From NCBI GenBank assembly GCA_020631735.1, contig CM036170.1:63689737-63753736 (forward strand): a stretch of DNA of 64,000 bases, written 5' to 3'. This DNA comes from Saccharum officinarum (lineage: Eukaryota; Streptophyta; Magnoliopsida; Poales; Poaceae). The stretch's first letter is position 1. The number at the start of each line of letters is the position of its first letter. A program made the position numbers and the translations under genes. Below the pieces are notes generated by a model. The model was not told the origin of the DNA. It worked only from the letters and a program-made list of their open reading frames with translations, and made no database searches. Below are positions 1 to 12,562 of the stretch, one piece after another.

Positions 1-370
1 CATATTATTCATATCACCAACCAATGAGCAATTGCGCTACGTCCTCAAGATTCACTTCCCGGCATCTAACAATGCTGCAAAATATGAGGCATGTTTTCAT
101 GGTTTGCGCATTGCAGTCGACCTCGGTATCAAGCGCCTTTATGTCCACGGTGACTCGGCCCTAGTTATTAACCAGCTTAACAAGGACTGAGATACAACTA
201 GCGAGAAGATGGATGCATACTGCAAGGAAATTAGGAAGCTTGAAGGCAAACTCTACGGCATTGAATATTCCCTTGTGGTCCAAGACAAAAACCAAGCAGC
301 CGATGCGCTGTCAAAGTTAGGATCATCTAGAGCTCAAGTACCGCATGGTGTTTTGTTCAAGACCTTTTAA
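1..370 (+). pseudogene. Second (archaeal-type) RNase H domain of Tat-lineage Ty3/gypsy polyprotein, 5' truncated, broken
   Basis: The reading frame running into the window from the left encodes the end of an RNase H domain. Visible motifs are NNAAKYEA, a GLRIAVDLGIK helix and HGDSALVINQ, then NQAADALSKL near the end; this resembles the extra archaeal-type RNase H that Tat-lineage elements carry next to integrase. An in-frame TGA at 188-190 interrupts it, and the frame ends at 368-370. It lies directly upstream of the integrase fragment on the same strand, as expected for a gag-pol order of RT, RNase H, second RNase H, integrase. It should act in retrotransposon reverse transcription, but this copy is dead. 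The lineage call rests on recognising the motifs by eye. Confidence 0.75.
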
Positions 371-399
371 AACCATCAATTAAGCAAGATGGTGACCCC

Positions 400-1752
400 G
401 TGGTCGAGAAGCCCCCGGACGAGCCTCTGGTAGCTATGGTTCCATCACCGACCACTACGGAACCATCTCCCACCACCGTGGGACCATCTCAGACCTTGAC
501 CAAGATAGCAGACCGGCGTGTTCCATTCATTAAGTATCTAATAGATGGCATCGGGTACTCCGATCGAAATGAAAATGAACGTCTTATACGCCGCATCAGA
601 CAATACCCGGTGGTCAAAGGTAAGCTGTGGCGTAAAAATACGAAAGCAGAAGTATTGATGAAGTGCATTGAGCAAGAAGACGGTATTAAACTCTTGGAAG
701 AAATACATTCTGGCACCTGTGGTAATCATGCCGCATCTCAGACACTGGTCGGTAAAGCGTTCAGTACAGGTTTTTACTGGCCATCCGCCATAGCGGATGC
801 AGAAAAGCTTGTTAGACACTGCGCTAATTGTCAGTTTTCCTCCAAAAGAGTTCACGTGCTAGCCCATGAGATCCAGACCATACCAGCCTCTTGGCCCTTT
901 GCGTGCTGGGGACTGGATATGATTGGACCCTTCAAACTAGCACTAGATAACTTTAAGTTCGTATTCGTGCTGATTGATAAATTTTCCAAATAGATAGAGT
1001 ACATGCCCTTGGTCAAGGCATCTTCCAAAAAAGCAGTCGAGTTCCTCAACCAGGTCATCCACCGCTTCGGTATACCCAACAATATCATTACAGACCTAGG
1101 GACTCAGTTTACTAGGAACACGTTTTGGGACTTCTGTGATGAACGGAGCATTGTAGTGAAATACGTCTCGGTGGCACATCCTAGAGCTAATGAACAGGTC
1201 AAGCGGGCTAATGGAATGATACTGGATGTATTGAAGAAAAGGATGTAATGAGAGAATGACAAAGCCCCTGGATGGTGGATTAAGGAGTTACCAGCTGTGG
1301 TCTAGGGACTTCGGACACAGCCTAGTCGCAATACTGGTGTCTCCCCATATTTCATGGTTTACGGCGCCGAGGCTGTGCTCCCAACAGACATTGAATTCCG
1401 GTCACCTCGGGTCAAGAACTACAATGAAGATCAAGTTACTGAACAATGTGAGCTCGAGGTGAATAGTGTAGAGGAACGACACCTTGACTCCTGTATACGC
1501 ACGGCTAAGTACTTAGCTGTGTTAGGAAGGTACTACAACAAAAATGTTCAGGAACGTTTCTTTGTGGTCGGCGACTTGGTATTGAAATGGAAGACTAGCC
1601 AAGATGGTGTCCACAAGTTGGCAACTCCATGGGAAGGGTCATACATCATCAAGGCTGTTACACGACCTACCTCGTACAGACTTGCAAGACTTGACGGCAC
1701 TGACTTGCCTAACTCCGTTCATATCGACAAGCTTAGGCGTTTTTACCCCTAA
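400..1752 (+). pseudogene. Integrase of the plus-strand Tat-lineage Ty3/gypsy element, broken
   Basis: Retroviral-type integrase that would insert the element's cDNA into host DNA. An HHCC zinc-binding region lies around 700-840 (IHSGTCGNH ... HCANCQ). The catalytic core shows the expected acidic residues in WGLDMIGPF, ITDLGTQF and ANEQVKRANG. The conserved VYGAEAVLP segment follows near 1355, and the domain ends in LRRFYP and a stop at 1750-1752. Breaks: TAG at 991-993 where the family has tryptophan, consecutive stops at about 1246-1251, and a frame change between 1250 and 1350. It follows the RNase H fragment and precedes a (TA)n tract and antisense ORF regions, the layout of Tat elements such as Grande and RIRE2. 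Non-functional. Confidence 0.85.
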
Positions 1753-1792
1753 TTCTCAATTACAGATATGTACCTTTTTCTGTACTTTGAAT

Positions 1793-1795
<3 letters not shown>

Positions 1796-1870
<75 letters not shown>
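1796..1870. repeat. (TA)n microsatellite
   Basis: An uninterrupted TA dinucleotide run of about 75 bp lies just 3' of the integrase stop, in the spacer of the plus-strand gypsy element. Confidence 0.98.
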
Positions 1871-1873
<3 letters not shown>

Positions 1874-2147
1874 TGAATTCAGTTGACTACACTTGTTTAC
1901 ATTGTTGATTCTACAACTACAACAACTTTTTGAAACAACAGTACATCGATCATCAATCCCTTCAGGTTCTCGGAGCAGCTCTGTCCTTGACCTCACTCAT
2001 AGCATGCACGAGATCTGCCCTCTACGTTTTGGGTGGTCGACAGACGCCCTTTGGCTAGACCAGTCGTACTCTTACGTGTATACAGGCTATGATAGCCTTA
2101 CACTCAGATCACTGGCCTCTCTAAAGCCATACAGACCTACAGGATGA

Positions 2148-2317
2148 CATCGATTATGCTAGAACAACTAAAAACAGAATATTCCATTGTTCTAACTTAG
2201 TTCTCATCGACTACGCTGGAACAACTAAAAACAAAACATTTCATTGTTCTAACTTAGTTCTCGTCGATTACGCTAGAACAACTAAAACAGAACACCCTGC
2301 TGTTCTAACTTAGTTAA
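2148..2317. repeat. 57-bp tandem repeat, three copies
   Basis: Three head-to-tail copies begin at 2148, 2205 and 2262, a period of 57 bp. Each starts with CATCGA or CGTCGA followed by a GCTAGAACAACTAAA-like segment, and ends with TTCTAACTTAGTT. They lie between the pol end and the antisense ORF of the Tat element, where this lineage commonly carries short tandem arrays. Confidence 0.9.
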
Positions 2318-2379
2318 ATTCACACGCAATACAGAGCTCGCCTCTTTACAGGCATGAGTTTACAATAAGTTTATAAAAC

Positions 2380-5300
2380 TTAACTAATCCTATGAACTAT
2401 TCGTGGGTTCCTCCTACTGTGGACCCTTTGGTAGTTCCAAAACCTTTGGCGTGGTCGAGGATGGAGCAGAATGTGCTTCGCTGGAAGCCAAAGATGGCAG
2501 CACAGGTATTTGACCCACGTACAACTAAATTGTCCCTCCTGTCGATGGGGCTGTAGCTGGGCACAAGATGATGTCCTTCGTAATCGTGGCAACATGCTTC
2601 ATCTCCTCTGACCGTAGCTCGTCAGCTCGCTCCACCCTGACCTCCCTGGGATAACCAGCTTCCAGGCGAGCAATATCCATCAACGGGTAGTGGGCACGTA
2701 CCAAGCTAAGTACATGTGCACCCACATACTCCTTGATATCCTTCATCCATTGTTGGAGCCATCCCCAGACTTTTTAGGATTTCTCGACCAGGCCTATTTT
2801 TGGTGCTTCCGCTCCAGCTTCGGTGGAGTCAGGGCCAATGATGTCGAGCACTGGTGCGATCCCTTTCGCCATCTCCGTGCAGGTGTGCTTCCAAGTCTCT
2901 CACTCCTTGATGAGCGTCTTGCATTTGCCATTAAAGGCTTCTTGCTCCATCATAAGCTTGCTGTAATTCTGGAACCACGCCTCGATCTTTTTTGCACCAG
3001 CCTGGTTTTGAAGCTCCAGGTCGTCGCAATCTTTCTTCAACTTCTCAAGGTGCATTTTGACATTTTTCTTTACAACTGCAAGGTGTCACGTTGATAAGAA
3101 TTTAATGCCACAAAATTCAATGAACGCTACGACAATGCTGAGGAATACTTACTCTCCAGATCCTTGGCTAATTTAGCATTCTCTTCCTTCATGGTCTGCT
3201 GTGTTTGCAGCCATTTGGTCTTCTCTTCAGTCAGCCGGTCACGCTCAGCAGCTACCTGAGCATTTTCTTCATGAAGCTGGCTGACTTCGATGTCTAGACC
3301 TGTATCAATACTCTAATTATGAACAGTACAGTAATACAACACCCTACAGAGCTCGAGTACCTAACAATAGAAGGAACCCTTACCCGATCTCTGTTTCTTG
3401 ACCACTTCCAGCCGTTGGAGTACAGTGCACATCTTTTCTTCATGATCAATATTTTGCTTCGCATAACTCTCTAACTGCTGCTGCAGTTTCTTCTGTTCTG
3501 CACTCAGCTGTTTGTTCTTCTCAGCCACAGTCTGCAGTATACTGGATCATAAAGTAGTTCTAATGGATTATACAACAACAGCTTATACAGTTATGTGAGG
3601 CTTACCTTAACTTCCTCCAGGAATATTTTACCAACTGCTTCTACGACCCCAACCTTGTCTCCTACTGGGATCTCCACAGTGTAGGAGCGGGTGCCACAAA
3701 ATCTGCTTTCTTCTTCATAATGCCCGAGGATTTCTTCTATGGCTAGGGCTGAAGGCTCGGCTTCTTCTTTTGGTTTAGCACTTCCAGTTGGCTCTTTGGT
3801 GGTTCCACCAACTTCTGCAGATTCTGGGACCTGCAGCTTTGCGGCCGGCTGGGGCTGTTCTTGTTTTTCTGAGGCCGGCTAGGGCTGTTTTGGATCTTCT
3901 GGGGCTGGTTGGTGCTGTATTGTTGGCTCTAGGACCTCCTATGGTTGTTCTGACAGCTCTCGGGCCCAACCATCTCCTGCCTGCCTTAAAATTTCAGTTT
4001 GTGGACCAGGAGCAGATTTTGAAGGAGCTTGCGGCTCGGGGACTACTCTCTCTGCTCTGGTCTGCCCTAGGACCTGCCGCTCGGCGATGGCAGTATTAGT
4101 TGGTGGCGGTGTTGCACTGCCAGATAGTTCTTCCGACCTTTGGGTTGATGTAGAGCTACACAAATCAATAACAAGTTACAAAGGTGATGATATTAACCAA
4201 TTATGTTATACTCAAACAAGTTTTCAACGACTTATAGGTCTGTACCGCGGAAAACGGTGGCAAACCGAGATTTCTTCGTCTTCTCAAGCCTGGCACCCTT
4301 CTCTGCTACTGCGCCGGTGGTCGGGACTGGCTTAGCCATGTCTCTCCTAACAGCGGCAGCTAGCTTTGGGATTCCTGAGGCCTGCACCTGTGGTTGTGGT
4401 GGACGAGGTGGTGGCTCAGTTGTTTACAATGGTGGTGTCAGCTTCTGCCTTCTAGCAAGCCGCTCCCTCCGACTGCTTGCTACGATACCGGAGACCTCCT
4501 CAACCTCCTCGTCTTCATCTTCAGGCCAATCTAGAATAACGCGTTGACGTTTACATGCTGGGTCCTCTGCTTCCTTCAGGTCAATTATCTCTTTTGGATT
4601 TTCATTTGCAGAGGTTCCATGTGAGGTCTGGCCACTTTTCTTCGTCGGGGAACCACTGGTTTCTTGCCTGCAAGTCGGTTGGCTTGCTCTGATTCATCCT
4701 CAATTTCAAGCCAATCAACTTCAGAAGGATCGTCGTCCATGGGCAGCGGCTGTGCATCATGGGCCCGCGGCACGACCTTAGGCCACTCCACGCTCGGAGG
4801 TCAAGAGACGAATGCTTGCGCTCTCTCCTGTCCATTAAACTGGGCAACAGAATACAACACGAATTTCAGAATAACAGCACACCAAAAAAGTAGTTATTAT
4901 GCAGAGTTTCAATCACAAGGATAAACTATCAGACAACATTTGACTTACCAGTGGTGGAGGGCGAGTAAGCTTGAACGCTGGCTCGATGATTATCAGCTTC
5001 TTGAAGCTAGGATCTTTCAGGTTAAACAGGTCTCAGACCCTCATCTTCACTTCTTTTGGCTCGAGGTCTTCATTTCTCATCCTGGTTGGGTCCATGTGAC
5101 CTTGGTATTCATATGCCGCGTGCACTCTGGCCTGACACGGTTGGATCCGACAACTGATAAAATTACCGACTACACTTGGTCCATCCAGCCTTGACCAAGG
5201 TAGCAGTTGCATAATTGCTTCGATCTGGATTGTGTTCTACGGCAGCTCTTTCCAACTATTAGTCTTCTCTGGGACCAAAGATACGTCACAATATGAGGCC

Positions 5301-5841
5301 TGACTTGGTTCTTCATGGATGTAAAACCAGTGCCTGTACCAGTCCTCTAATGTGGTTTTCCAAGGGCAGTGTAGGTACTCTGCCCTGATCCCTTCCCGCA
5401 TGTTCAGATAGCAGCCACCAGCCACATTAGAGCTGCCTCGACCTCCTTTCTTCTTCAACCAAAATAAGTGATGAAAATAATCGAAGTGGGGTTGGAAACC
5501 ACCGTATGCTTCGCAGAGATGGATGAAGCAAGCAACATAGAATTCAGATGCATATTGCAAATGCTGATCTCATAGTAGTTACAGAGCCCTTGCAAGAATG
5601 GATGTATGGGAACACCAAATCCATGAGTAAAGTATTCTTCAAAAACAACAATTTTACCTCCTTTGGGATCTGGGAATGACTCCAGATCGGGTACACGCCA
5701 TCCTGCTAGTTCTTGGGCATGCAGCACACCAATCCGCACCAGTTGCTCGAGACTGAGTGGGGTGCACTTTGACATACTCCACTCCTTCTTCATGATCTCC
5801 TTGCAAACTTTGGCCTCTGTCTTCGTCTTCTTCGCGGCCAT
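2380..5841 (-). pseudogene. Antisense ORF region I of a Tat-type element ("putative gypsy type transposon" domain), frameshifted
   Basis: Minus-strand coding region antisense to the element's pol. It starts with an ATG at 5841 (MAAKKTKTEAK) and continues with PLSLEQLVRIGVLHAQEL and a VFEEYFTHGFGVPIHPFLQ segment. This resembles the plant domain named 'putative gypsy type transposon' (Pfam Transposase_28 type). The frame shifts near 5560, where the domain resumes (FYVACFIHLCEAYGGF ... HLFWLKKK). Further downstream the minus strand is rich in charged, Gln-rich stretches consistent with a coiled coil (about 2500-3500) and Pro/Ala-rich stretches (3780-4160). Antisense ORFs of this kind are known from Grande-like elements; their function is unresolved. 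Internal introns may exist, but I could not confirm a continuous splice model. Probably non-functional. Confidence 0.6.
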
Positions 5842-6409
5842 TCTCCGACTCTTCCTTTCTATGGAGGAAAAGGAAGGTGTTGCTCTTTCCAGTGGCTAGG
5901 GTTTGTTGGTGGTGATTCAAGCGGCGGCGACACGTGGGGAACTTGGGGCAACTTTATCAATGCCTACGGCGGCGATTGTGGATTGCACTACGGTGGTGGC
6001 ACTGGAGCTCGAACGGGTTCTGTGATGACAATGGCGCGGTGGCAGTGGCAGCAAGATGACGGTTGATTGTGGATATGCAAATGTGAGTAGATTGGAATCG
6101 TTCCCTTCCCCGGTCTTTAAGAGGCAGGGTCGATTCAGTTTTTGAAAGAACGACGCATGTGGGGTGATATTTGCGGTAACTGACAGATTTCCTCCGCAAA
6201 AATTGTGTCCCTTCGATTTTGGCGCCATTTCATACGTGACCCAAACATGTCTTGTTATAGACACTAGGTCACTATTCACAGGATGTGCTAGAAAGGAATT
6301 ATGGCACTGCCCAAGTCATCATCGCGTCATATTGGACCCGTCAACAAAAAAAGAAATCTACCGAGACAATGTGGCAATGGATTCGCTAAGACTAGTGTGC
6401 TCTGTAACC

Positions 6410-6745
6410 TGTAGCCAGAGCTCTGAGCTCTAGGACCTGCAGCCAGACCTCTAAGCTCTAGGACCTATAGCTAGACCTCTGAGCTTTGGGACCTGCAGCC
6501 AGACCTCTGAGCTCGGGGACTCATCGCCAGACCTCTGTGCTCGGGGACTTGTCGCCAGACCTCTGAGCTCAGGGATTTATCGCCAGATCTCCAAGCTCGG
6601 GAACTCTTTGCCAGACCTCTGAGCTCGGGGCCTTGTCGCCAGACCTCTGAGCTCGGGGACTCATTCCTAGACCTCTGATCTCGGGGATTCGTCGACAGAT
6701 CTCCGAGCTCGGGGACTCGTCATTAGACCTTAGAGCTCGGGGACT
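6410..6745. repeat. 28-bp tandem array, about 12 degenerate copies
   Basis: Head-to-tail degenerate copies with a 28-bp period, for example units starting at 6498 and 6526. The consensus core is GCCAGACCTCTGAGCTCGGG followed by GACTCGTC. The same GCTCGGGGACT phrase recurs singly near 6870, 6980 and 11690. It lies 3' of antisense ORF region I and looks like a 3' UTR array of a Tat element. Confidence 0.9.
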
Positions 6746-7399
6746 TCTTACACCACTTCCTACCGCAGGATTCGTCTTGCTCGACTACATGTACTATGCT
6801 TGCATACAGCCGATGGATGCTTGATATTCTTAAACCTTGCTACATGGCTCATTTTTCTCCTTCTAGCAAGCTCGGGGACTACATCATATATGACGCACCT
6901 GACGGTGCATAATGATCATTGGTTCTTGAGGATTCTTTTTTAGACCCTGGCATCACGTGCCTATGTCACCTATTACCAGGCTCGGGGACTAAGTGGGTAC
7001 ACTTCACCTGATGGTGAATTGTTTCTATTTTTTGCCCCTACGATCTGGGATTTTTCATAAGTTACTTCCATCAAGTACGCACACTTACATTTCTTCTCAG
7101 AAATACAAGTGGGTACACTTCACTAGGAAAGAAAATTTTTCTTTTTGGACCACTATGCAATCTTCACCGACAACTCCAACCTTCATCAACAATCATGGTT
7201 TACTGATTCCTGACCCAGACGGGACACTAGTGCATGCTCGGCTAACATTTCACGAACTCCTAGAAATGGGTCAGAACCTAGGGGATAAACTGAGCCCAAG
7301 ACTGACCGTCATCTACCAGAGTTTGGAGAAGGTCGGCTATCAAGCGAAAGGACTTCCAAAAGGCGTTATAGTTCTTGGTAGCCATCTCCAGCTTGCCCG
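6746..7399. other. Spacer between the two antisense ORF regions; retroelement 3' UTR-like, no gene seen
   Basis: Contains single copies of the GCTCGGGGACT phrase and two copies of AAGTGGGTACACTTCAC (near 6990 and 7108), as in Tat-type 3' UTRs. An open plus-strand frame across 6993-7403 shows no domain I recognise and is probably chance. Confidence 0.5.
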
Positions 7400-10205
7400 T
7401 TAAGACCTGAATAGTTTTCTAGACCTGCACAAGATCCCTGTCAGCTCCACCCCTAATCAACTTGGCGAGGGTAAGTTCTTCTTTAGCACGAGTAATTACC
7501 TCCTCAGCCCTGTTGTGGTTATTATGGACAAGTATCTTCATTTCTTCAATACCCTCCGAGAGCTTCCGCTTTTCAACACAGAGAGCTAGACTAGGCAATA
7601 AAAAATAAGTCAGCTGAAGGCAAAATTTGAAGACAAGACATCAAAAAAGAACCCAGAATACCATCGCACTCCTTCTTCATGGCCTCCACCTTCTCTGAGG
7701 CCTCCCGGATGGTAGCATCCCTCTGCTCTCTTGCCTCAACCACCTAGGCACGAAGAGCCATTTCCTCCCTCTGGTGCGTTTGACACTCGGTCCATCTCGG
7801 CCTAGCAGAGGTCCAACTCTGTCTTGATGACGCTAATTTTAGAGGACAACTTTCTCTCTATTTCAGACGAGAAAAAAAGTCGGTATGGTCTCAAGAGAAG
7901 GACTGATAAAATAAGACAAAAAGAGAAAGACAAGATGTAAGAGCAGAAGAAGTCGAGCAACTGAAGAAAAAGCTTAAGGAAAACTTACCTAGAGTTTTCC
8001 CCAAAAGAAGTTGTACCAGCTACCAGGATTCTCCAGGCCACAGTCAGCTCTGATAAACAATGGGTGGCGCCGAATTAACGCATCACATCATCATCTAGAC
8101 GCTGACTGCTGGTGGCAAGAGCAGCAGAGGGAAAAGTCAGCCAACACAGAGAAGACAAGACCAAGGCCATATCCTAGGTAGTAGAAGCCCTGACTACCTC
8201 CTTAGATGGATCCATCACCATGGTCACGGTCACCTCCGGAGTCGGCGACTCTACGGTACCATGATCATCAAGGGCCCTCGTCTTCCCCACAGCCGCCTCA
8301 CCGATCGTACGTTCCGAGTCCCGAGACTCAGTACGTAGGGGCACACCAGCGGACTGAGAAGAAGACAACTAGGGGTTGGGGGAAGGTGAAGGTGAGGGCC
8401 TGCAAGATGATGAAGAAACTCAACAAGAAGAAGATGAACTAGAAGAAAGGAAAACATAAATAAACAACCTAACTAGGATTCCCTTTCTTGGCCGTCTTGC
8501 TCTTCATACTAATACCCCCAAGCCGAACTGAAGGCTTCGGCAGAGGTATGGTGGCAGCAAAAATATCATCACCACCTTGCGCTAGAGATGGCATGATTGG
8601 TGCCTTAGCCCCAGAAGAACTCAGGCTCGACACTCGCTTACTACAAAGGACAAGGACAAGGAAAAATCAAAAGAAGTGCTCAAGAATAATAGCAAGAAAA
8701 CCAAAATACAACGACAACTCACCGATGTGTGTCGAGGGCCGCATCATCATCCTCATCCTCCTCACCCTCGAGCAACTCAACCACAGTACCATCCGGGAAA
8801 GGAGAAAGTACTCGGTTAAGGACATAAACAAACAATAAATAAGACAAAACATATTGATATGCTCACCTAGGAGCATGATACCTACAACTTGAGTACCTGG
8901 ACAAGTACTTGACTGATGAGGCTTCTTGGTAGCAGACACGCCAGCGGAAGCATCATCCGTTCGCGCCCTCTTGCTGACGCTATGAGGAGCTCGAGGAACT
9001 AGACGAGGAACAAACTCAAATGTATGGGTCGAGTACTATGGAGGAAACACCAGGAAGGATTGTGGTGGCTTGAAACTTACTGGTTGAAGACGCTCTACCA
9101 AGGTTCTCCCCAACTTCCACCCTAGAAGGGTTGTCATCGGTGGGGATCGGGTCAACAAAGTTACGCCCCAATTCCTACAAATAAGCAAAACGACCAAAGG
9201 AGAAAGATTAAGCAAGAAAGTGAAGACAGAAAGTACCAATAATGAAGGAAATATAAAGAAAAATACTCGTAGAAGTAAAATAACTCACAGCGGGAGGTGG
9301 GTTGTCAGTACGGTACTCGGGGATTGTGTGCGGGACGACGCTCACACCCTTCAAGATCTTCAGAAGGCACTCGAGCACCTCCTCATCAATCAACTCAAGG
9401 GCAGGGACCATATGAGAAGGGTCCTCCACCCTAGAGTACTCGAAGCCATAGTGCTCTCGCTCCTTCAGAGGCTGAACTCGACGGAGCAAAAAGCTGGCGA
9501 CGATCCCGAAGCCGGCTTGATCGCCTGGAGCTCGTCGCTCATCAAGAGGTTCTTTTCTGAGCGGTCATTGACCATGGGACTAGAGCCAGAATGAACAGCA
9601 AGAGGAGGAATCATATTGGTGGCATAAAACCAGTCGACACGCTAATCCCTCATAGAATCAACCAAATCATAATTAAAGAATTGATTCTTACGACCTTGGT
9701 GAAACTACATCCCGCAGCCACCAAGAACATGGGTGTCGTCACTATAGGGTTGGGGTTTCAAATGAAAGAAGTAGCGAAAGAGAGAAAGGGAAGGAGGAAT
9801 TCCAAGGAAAGTTTCACAAAGATGAACAAAAACAGAGAGATGGAGGACAACATTGGGAGCAAGATGGTTCAAGGTAATCTCAAAGTAACTAAGGAAGTGA
9901 TGAAGAAAAGTAGAGGCGGGAAGACAGAGTCCGGCACGAATGAAGGAGACAAAAAGAACAATCTCACCAGGATCTAGAGTCGAGACCCGATGCTGTCCTA
10001 GGGTTTTCTAATCAGTGAATTCCTTATCCTAGATCAGGCCATCGTGGATGAGCTCGCGTAACTGGTTCTCCATCATGGTCGGAGCTACCTAGATCTTCTA
10101 CGCAGCCCTCATGGCCATGAATTCTTGGTTCTCGATCACTGAAAGCGACACCTCCTTGTCCACAAACACCGCCTTGGACTTGCTCGATGACTTCTTCTTG
10201 CTCAT
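7400..10205 (-). pseudogene. Antisense ORF region II of a Tat-type element, broken by stops
   Basis: A second minus-strand region of the same general type as the one at 2380-5841. It begins with an ATG at 10205 (MSKKKSSSKSKAVFVDKEVS) and continues with an NQLRELIHDGL-like segment. A block near 9210-9490 reads REHYGFEYSRVEDPSHMVP, followed by VSVVPHTIPEYRTDNPPP. Several stops interrupt it, for example two close together just after the start segment. Downstream minus-strand sequence (about 7400-8000) is rich in Lys/Glu/Gln and coiled-coil-like. Its sequence differs from region I, so it is either a diverged duplicate or part of a second element fused here. Function unknown. Confidence 0.5.
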
Positions 10206-11870
10206 GCAAAAGCAAAGCACTAAGAACAAACGGCGGTGGCGCTCAGATGACGGTGGAAACGGTAGTGGCAGCACTCTAGGTGCTAGGGTTTCGCAAAGGA
10301 TAAAAGCTAGAAGGCAAAAGCAGGGTAAGAAAGAAGAAGAAGAAGAAATGCCCTTAAATAGATTTACAGCGGTGAAAAAGCGGCCCACCAGGCTCGCTTA
10401 ACACGGCATGGGAACGTAGCGATCTGTTTCCTACCATAACTGACACGGCTGAAATGATGGACGACACACCTTTTCATAATGGTACAGTACAATAGCCAGA
10501 TTCTAGTCTTATCCATCCAGTAACATGGCAGAGTTGTTATATTACTCAAAAAGAACTCATTTACCAAGAAGCAAGTAAAGGTCACCACACCAGGTAGACA
10601 AAGAACTCGGTTTTTATAGAAAGAACTCAAGAGTCTCAGAAACAACCAATACAATACAATAGTAAGAAGAACAACAACTCAGAGGATAATATTTTTCCAT
10701 TACAAACATACTTAAAGGATACAAGGTTACATATCTTATAAGACCTAATGAACTCCGTACAACAATGAGCAAAGTAGCAACGAGAAGCTCAGAAAGAACA
10801 CGACTCTGGAAACGACTACACGCTCCTAGTTGCTACATGGCAGAACACACTCTACTCGGCTATACTATTTTCTTCAAAGGAAGGGCGTAGTGCATCCAAG
10901 ATGGATATCAGCAGCATAGCGGGACAACACGGACTAGGTGAGGCTCATAGGCATCAGTCCACCCAAGCCCGATATGATGCTAGATCAGGTACCAATCCGC
11001 ACCAGACAGTCGCAAAGCAGAGTGGAAGGATCAACCCGAAGCTACTGGATGATGGAACACGTCCCACATCACAAGACTTCTTCCACCAGCCAGCACGTAC
11101 TACCTAGTATAATGCTGCTGCGAGATTAGTCTACCTCTAATCTCGATCACAAGACTTCTTCCAACCACTACAAGATATACAAGACTTACTACTCATGCCC
11201 GGGGGCTACTCTATTTCACAAACTATCATATTCGTGACTACGGGGACTTTAGACTATACAACAAGATACTTGATAAATTGAAGCAGCACACCAGGAGGGT
11301 ATTTATAGGCCAAGGAGCAGTTCACATAGACCGAGAGCACCAACAGAACAAACCTAACAAAGGACTCAGTGAAAAAGACAGAAAGCAATAAAAGAGGACA
11401 TGCACGTGAAGGAACAGTACTTAAGGACAAGCATATTCGAAAGAATATACCAACACTGTACACCTCGTAACTACAGAGAATTTAATTCAATCGCCAACCA
11501 CCACCAACCTCTGACATAAAGCTGGCTACCTAAGATAACAAAAGTCCCTCTATCTGAGTTCTTGACGATCAAAAAGAACCCAGAAAGATGATCAGGGCTG
11601 CAGGGTACATATCCTCAGAAGAGATTTTTAGTTTTTTCAACAATCAGAATCCAAGACCCTCCAACTTTTGTTTTAAATAGCAAGAAGCTCGGGGGCTACA
11701 CTCAGTGAGTGCCCTTTTTCTTCAAAAAAGCGCACGTCACTCAAAAGACTTCTTCAAGATAGGACCACTTCAAGGCTTCATGTCGAAAGAACTCGGAACA
11801 AGCTTGATTCATCAGGCAAAGCCAGAGAAATAAGGAGGTCTTCGAGTTCAACCATGAAATGCTCGGGGCT
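10206..11870. other. Retroelement 3' UTR-like DNA before the 3' LTR, no gene seen
   Basis: AT-rich DNA containing the GCTCGGGGGCTAC phrase near 11690 and GCTCGGGGCT at 11861-11870, immediately before the LTR. The latter occupies the polypurine-tract position. No convincing coding region was found. Confidence 0.45.
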
Positions 11871-12324
11871 TATCGATGCGGGACCCCATAGGGTTCCATA
11901 GCGATATGACTATGAGTCGTGGGCCTTGGCCTGGCCCACGGACTAGAGCAAGAAGAGGTGCAACTCCACCAAATCTGAGAAAAATAGGCCAGACTAGCCA
12001 GATTCCTATGGAAAGTAACTTCTGTATTTAGTTCCAGACACCTTCTTTGGATCTAACTAGGATTATAACCATACCATAGCCTTCTCTATCGATATAAAGA
12101 GAGGGCATAGGCACCCCTGTAATAAGAGACGAGACAACACAATCAATCCAACGCAAAGGCTAACGCCGATTGGACGTAAAGGCTATTACTCGATTACGAT
12201 TGAGGGCCTGACCCAGTATAAATCGACTGTCTCTGCGTTCACCGTCGAGTTCTAACATACGCCGAAGCCTGAACAACTGTACCGGGTACCCCCGTGGCAG
12301 GCTATCGGTGGTCAAACACTGACA
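11871..12324 (+). mobile_element. 3' LTR of the plus-strand Tat-lineage element
   Basis: A 454-bp block clearly homologous to the reverse complement of 20222-20681. Shared features include the GATGCGGGA start region, a TATAAAGAGAGG promoter segment near 12093, GGCTATTACTCGATTACGA near 12180 and the GGCAGGCTATCGGTGGT end. It begins TATCGAT where the other LTR has TGTCGAT, and ends CTGACA where the other has ATCGACA. Orientation matches the plus-strand pol at 1-1752. It abuts the 46-bp array of the opposite-strand element, which suggests insertion into that element. Confidence 0.8.
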
Positions 12325-12562
12325 TCGATCGTCTTGGGATAGGGTGAGTGTATATGTACTCTCATCCAGGTCGAATAATTTTGGAATAGGGTGAGTGTTG
12401 GCTTAGTAGCCTTCCTACTCTCATCTAGGTTGAATACCCTAGGATAGGTCGAGTGTTTTTTACTCTCATTTAGGCTAAATAACCTAGGATAGGATGAGTG
12501 TTTATTTACTCTTATCCAGGATGAATAACCTGGGATAGGGCGAGTGTTCTTTTACTCTCATC
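12325..12562. repeat. 46-bp tandem array, left part
   Basis: About five degenerate copies of a 46-bp unit with the core CTCTCATCCAGGTTGAATAA followed by CCTAGGATAGGGCGAGTGTT. The array is interrupted at 12562/12563 by a hAT-type element and resumes at 13617. It probably belongs to the 3' UTR of the minus-strand Tat element. Confidence 0.9.

Noticed and set aside
6410..6745. CRISPR-like appearance of the 28-bp array
   Set aside because: Units are directly adjacent with no unique spacers, in a plant retroelement context.
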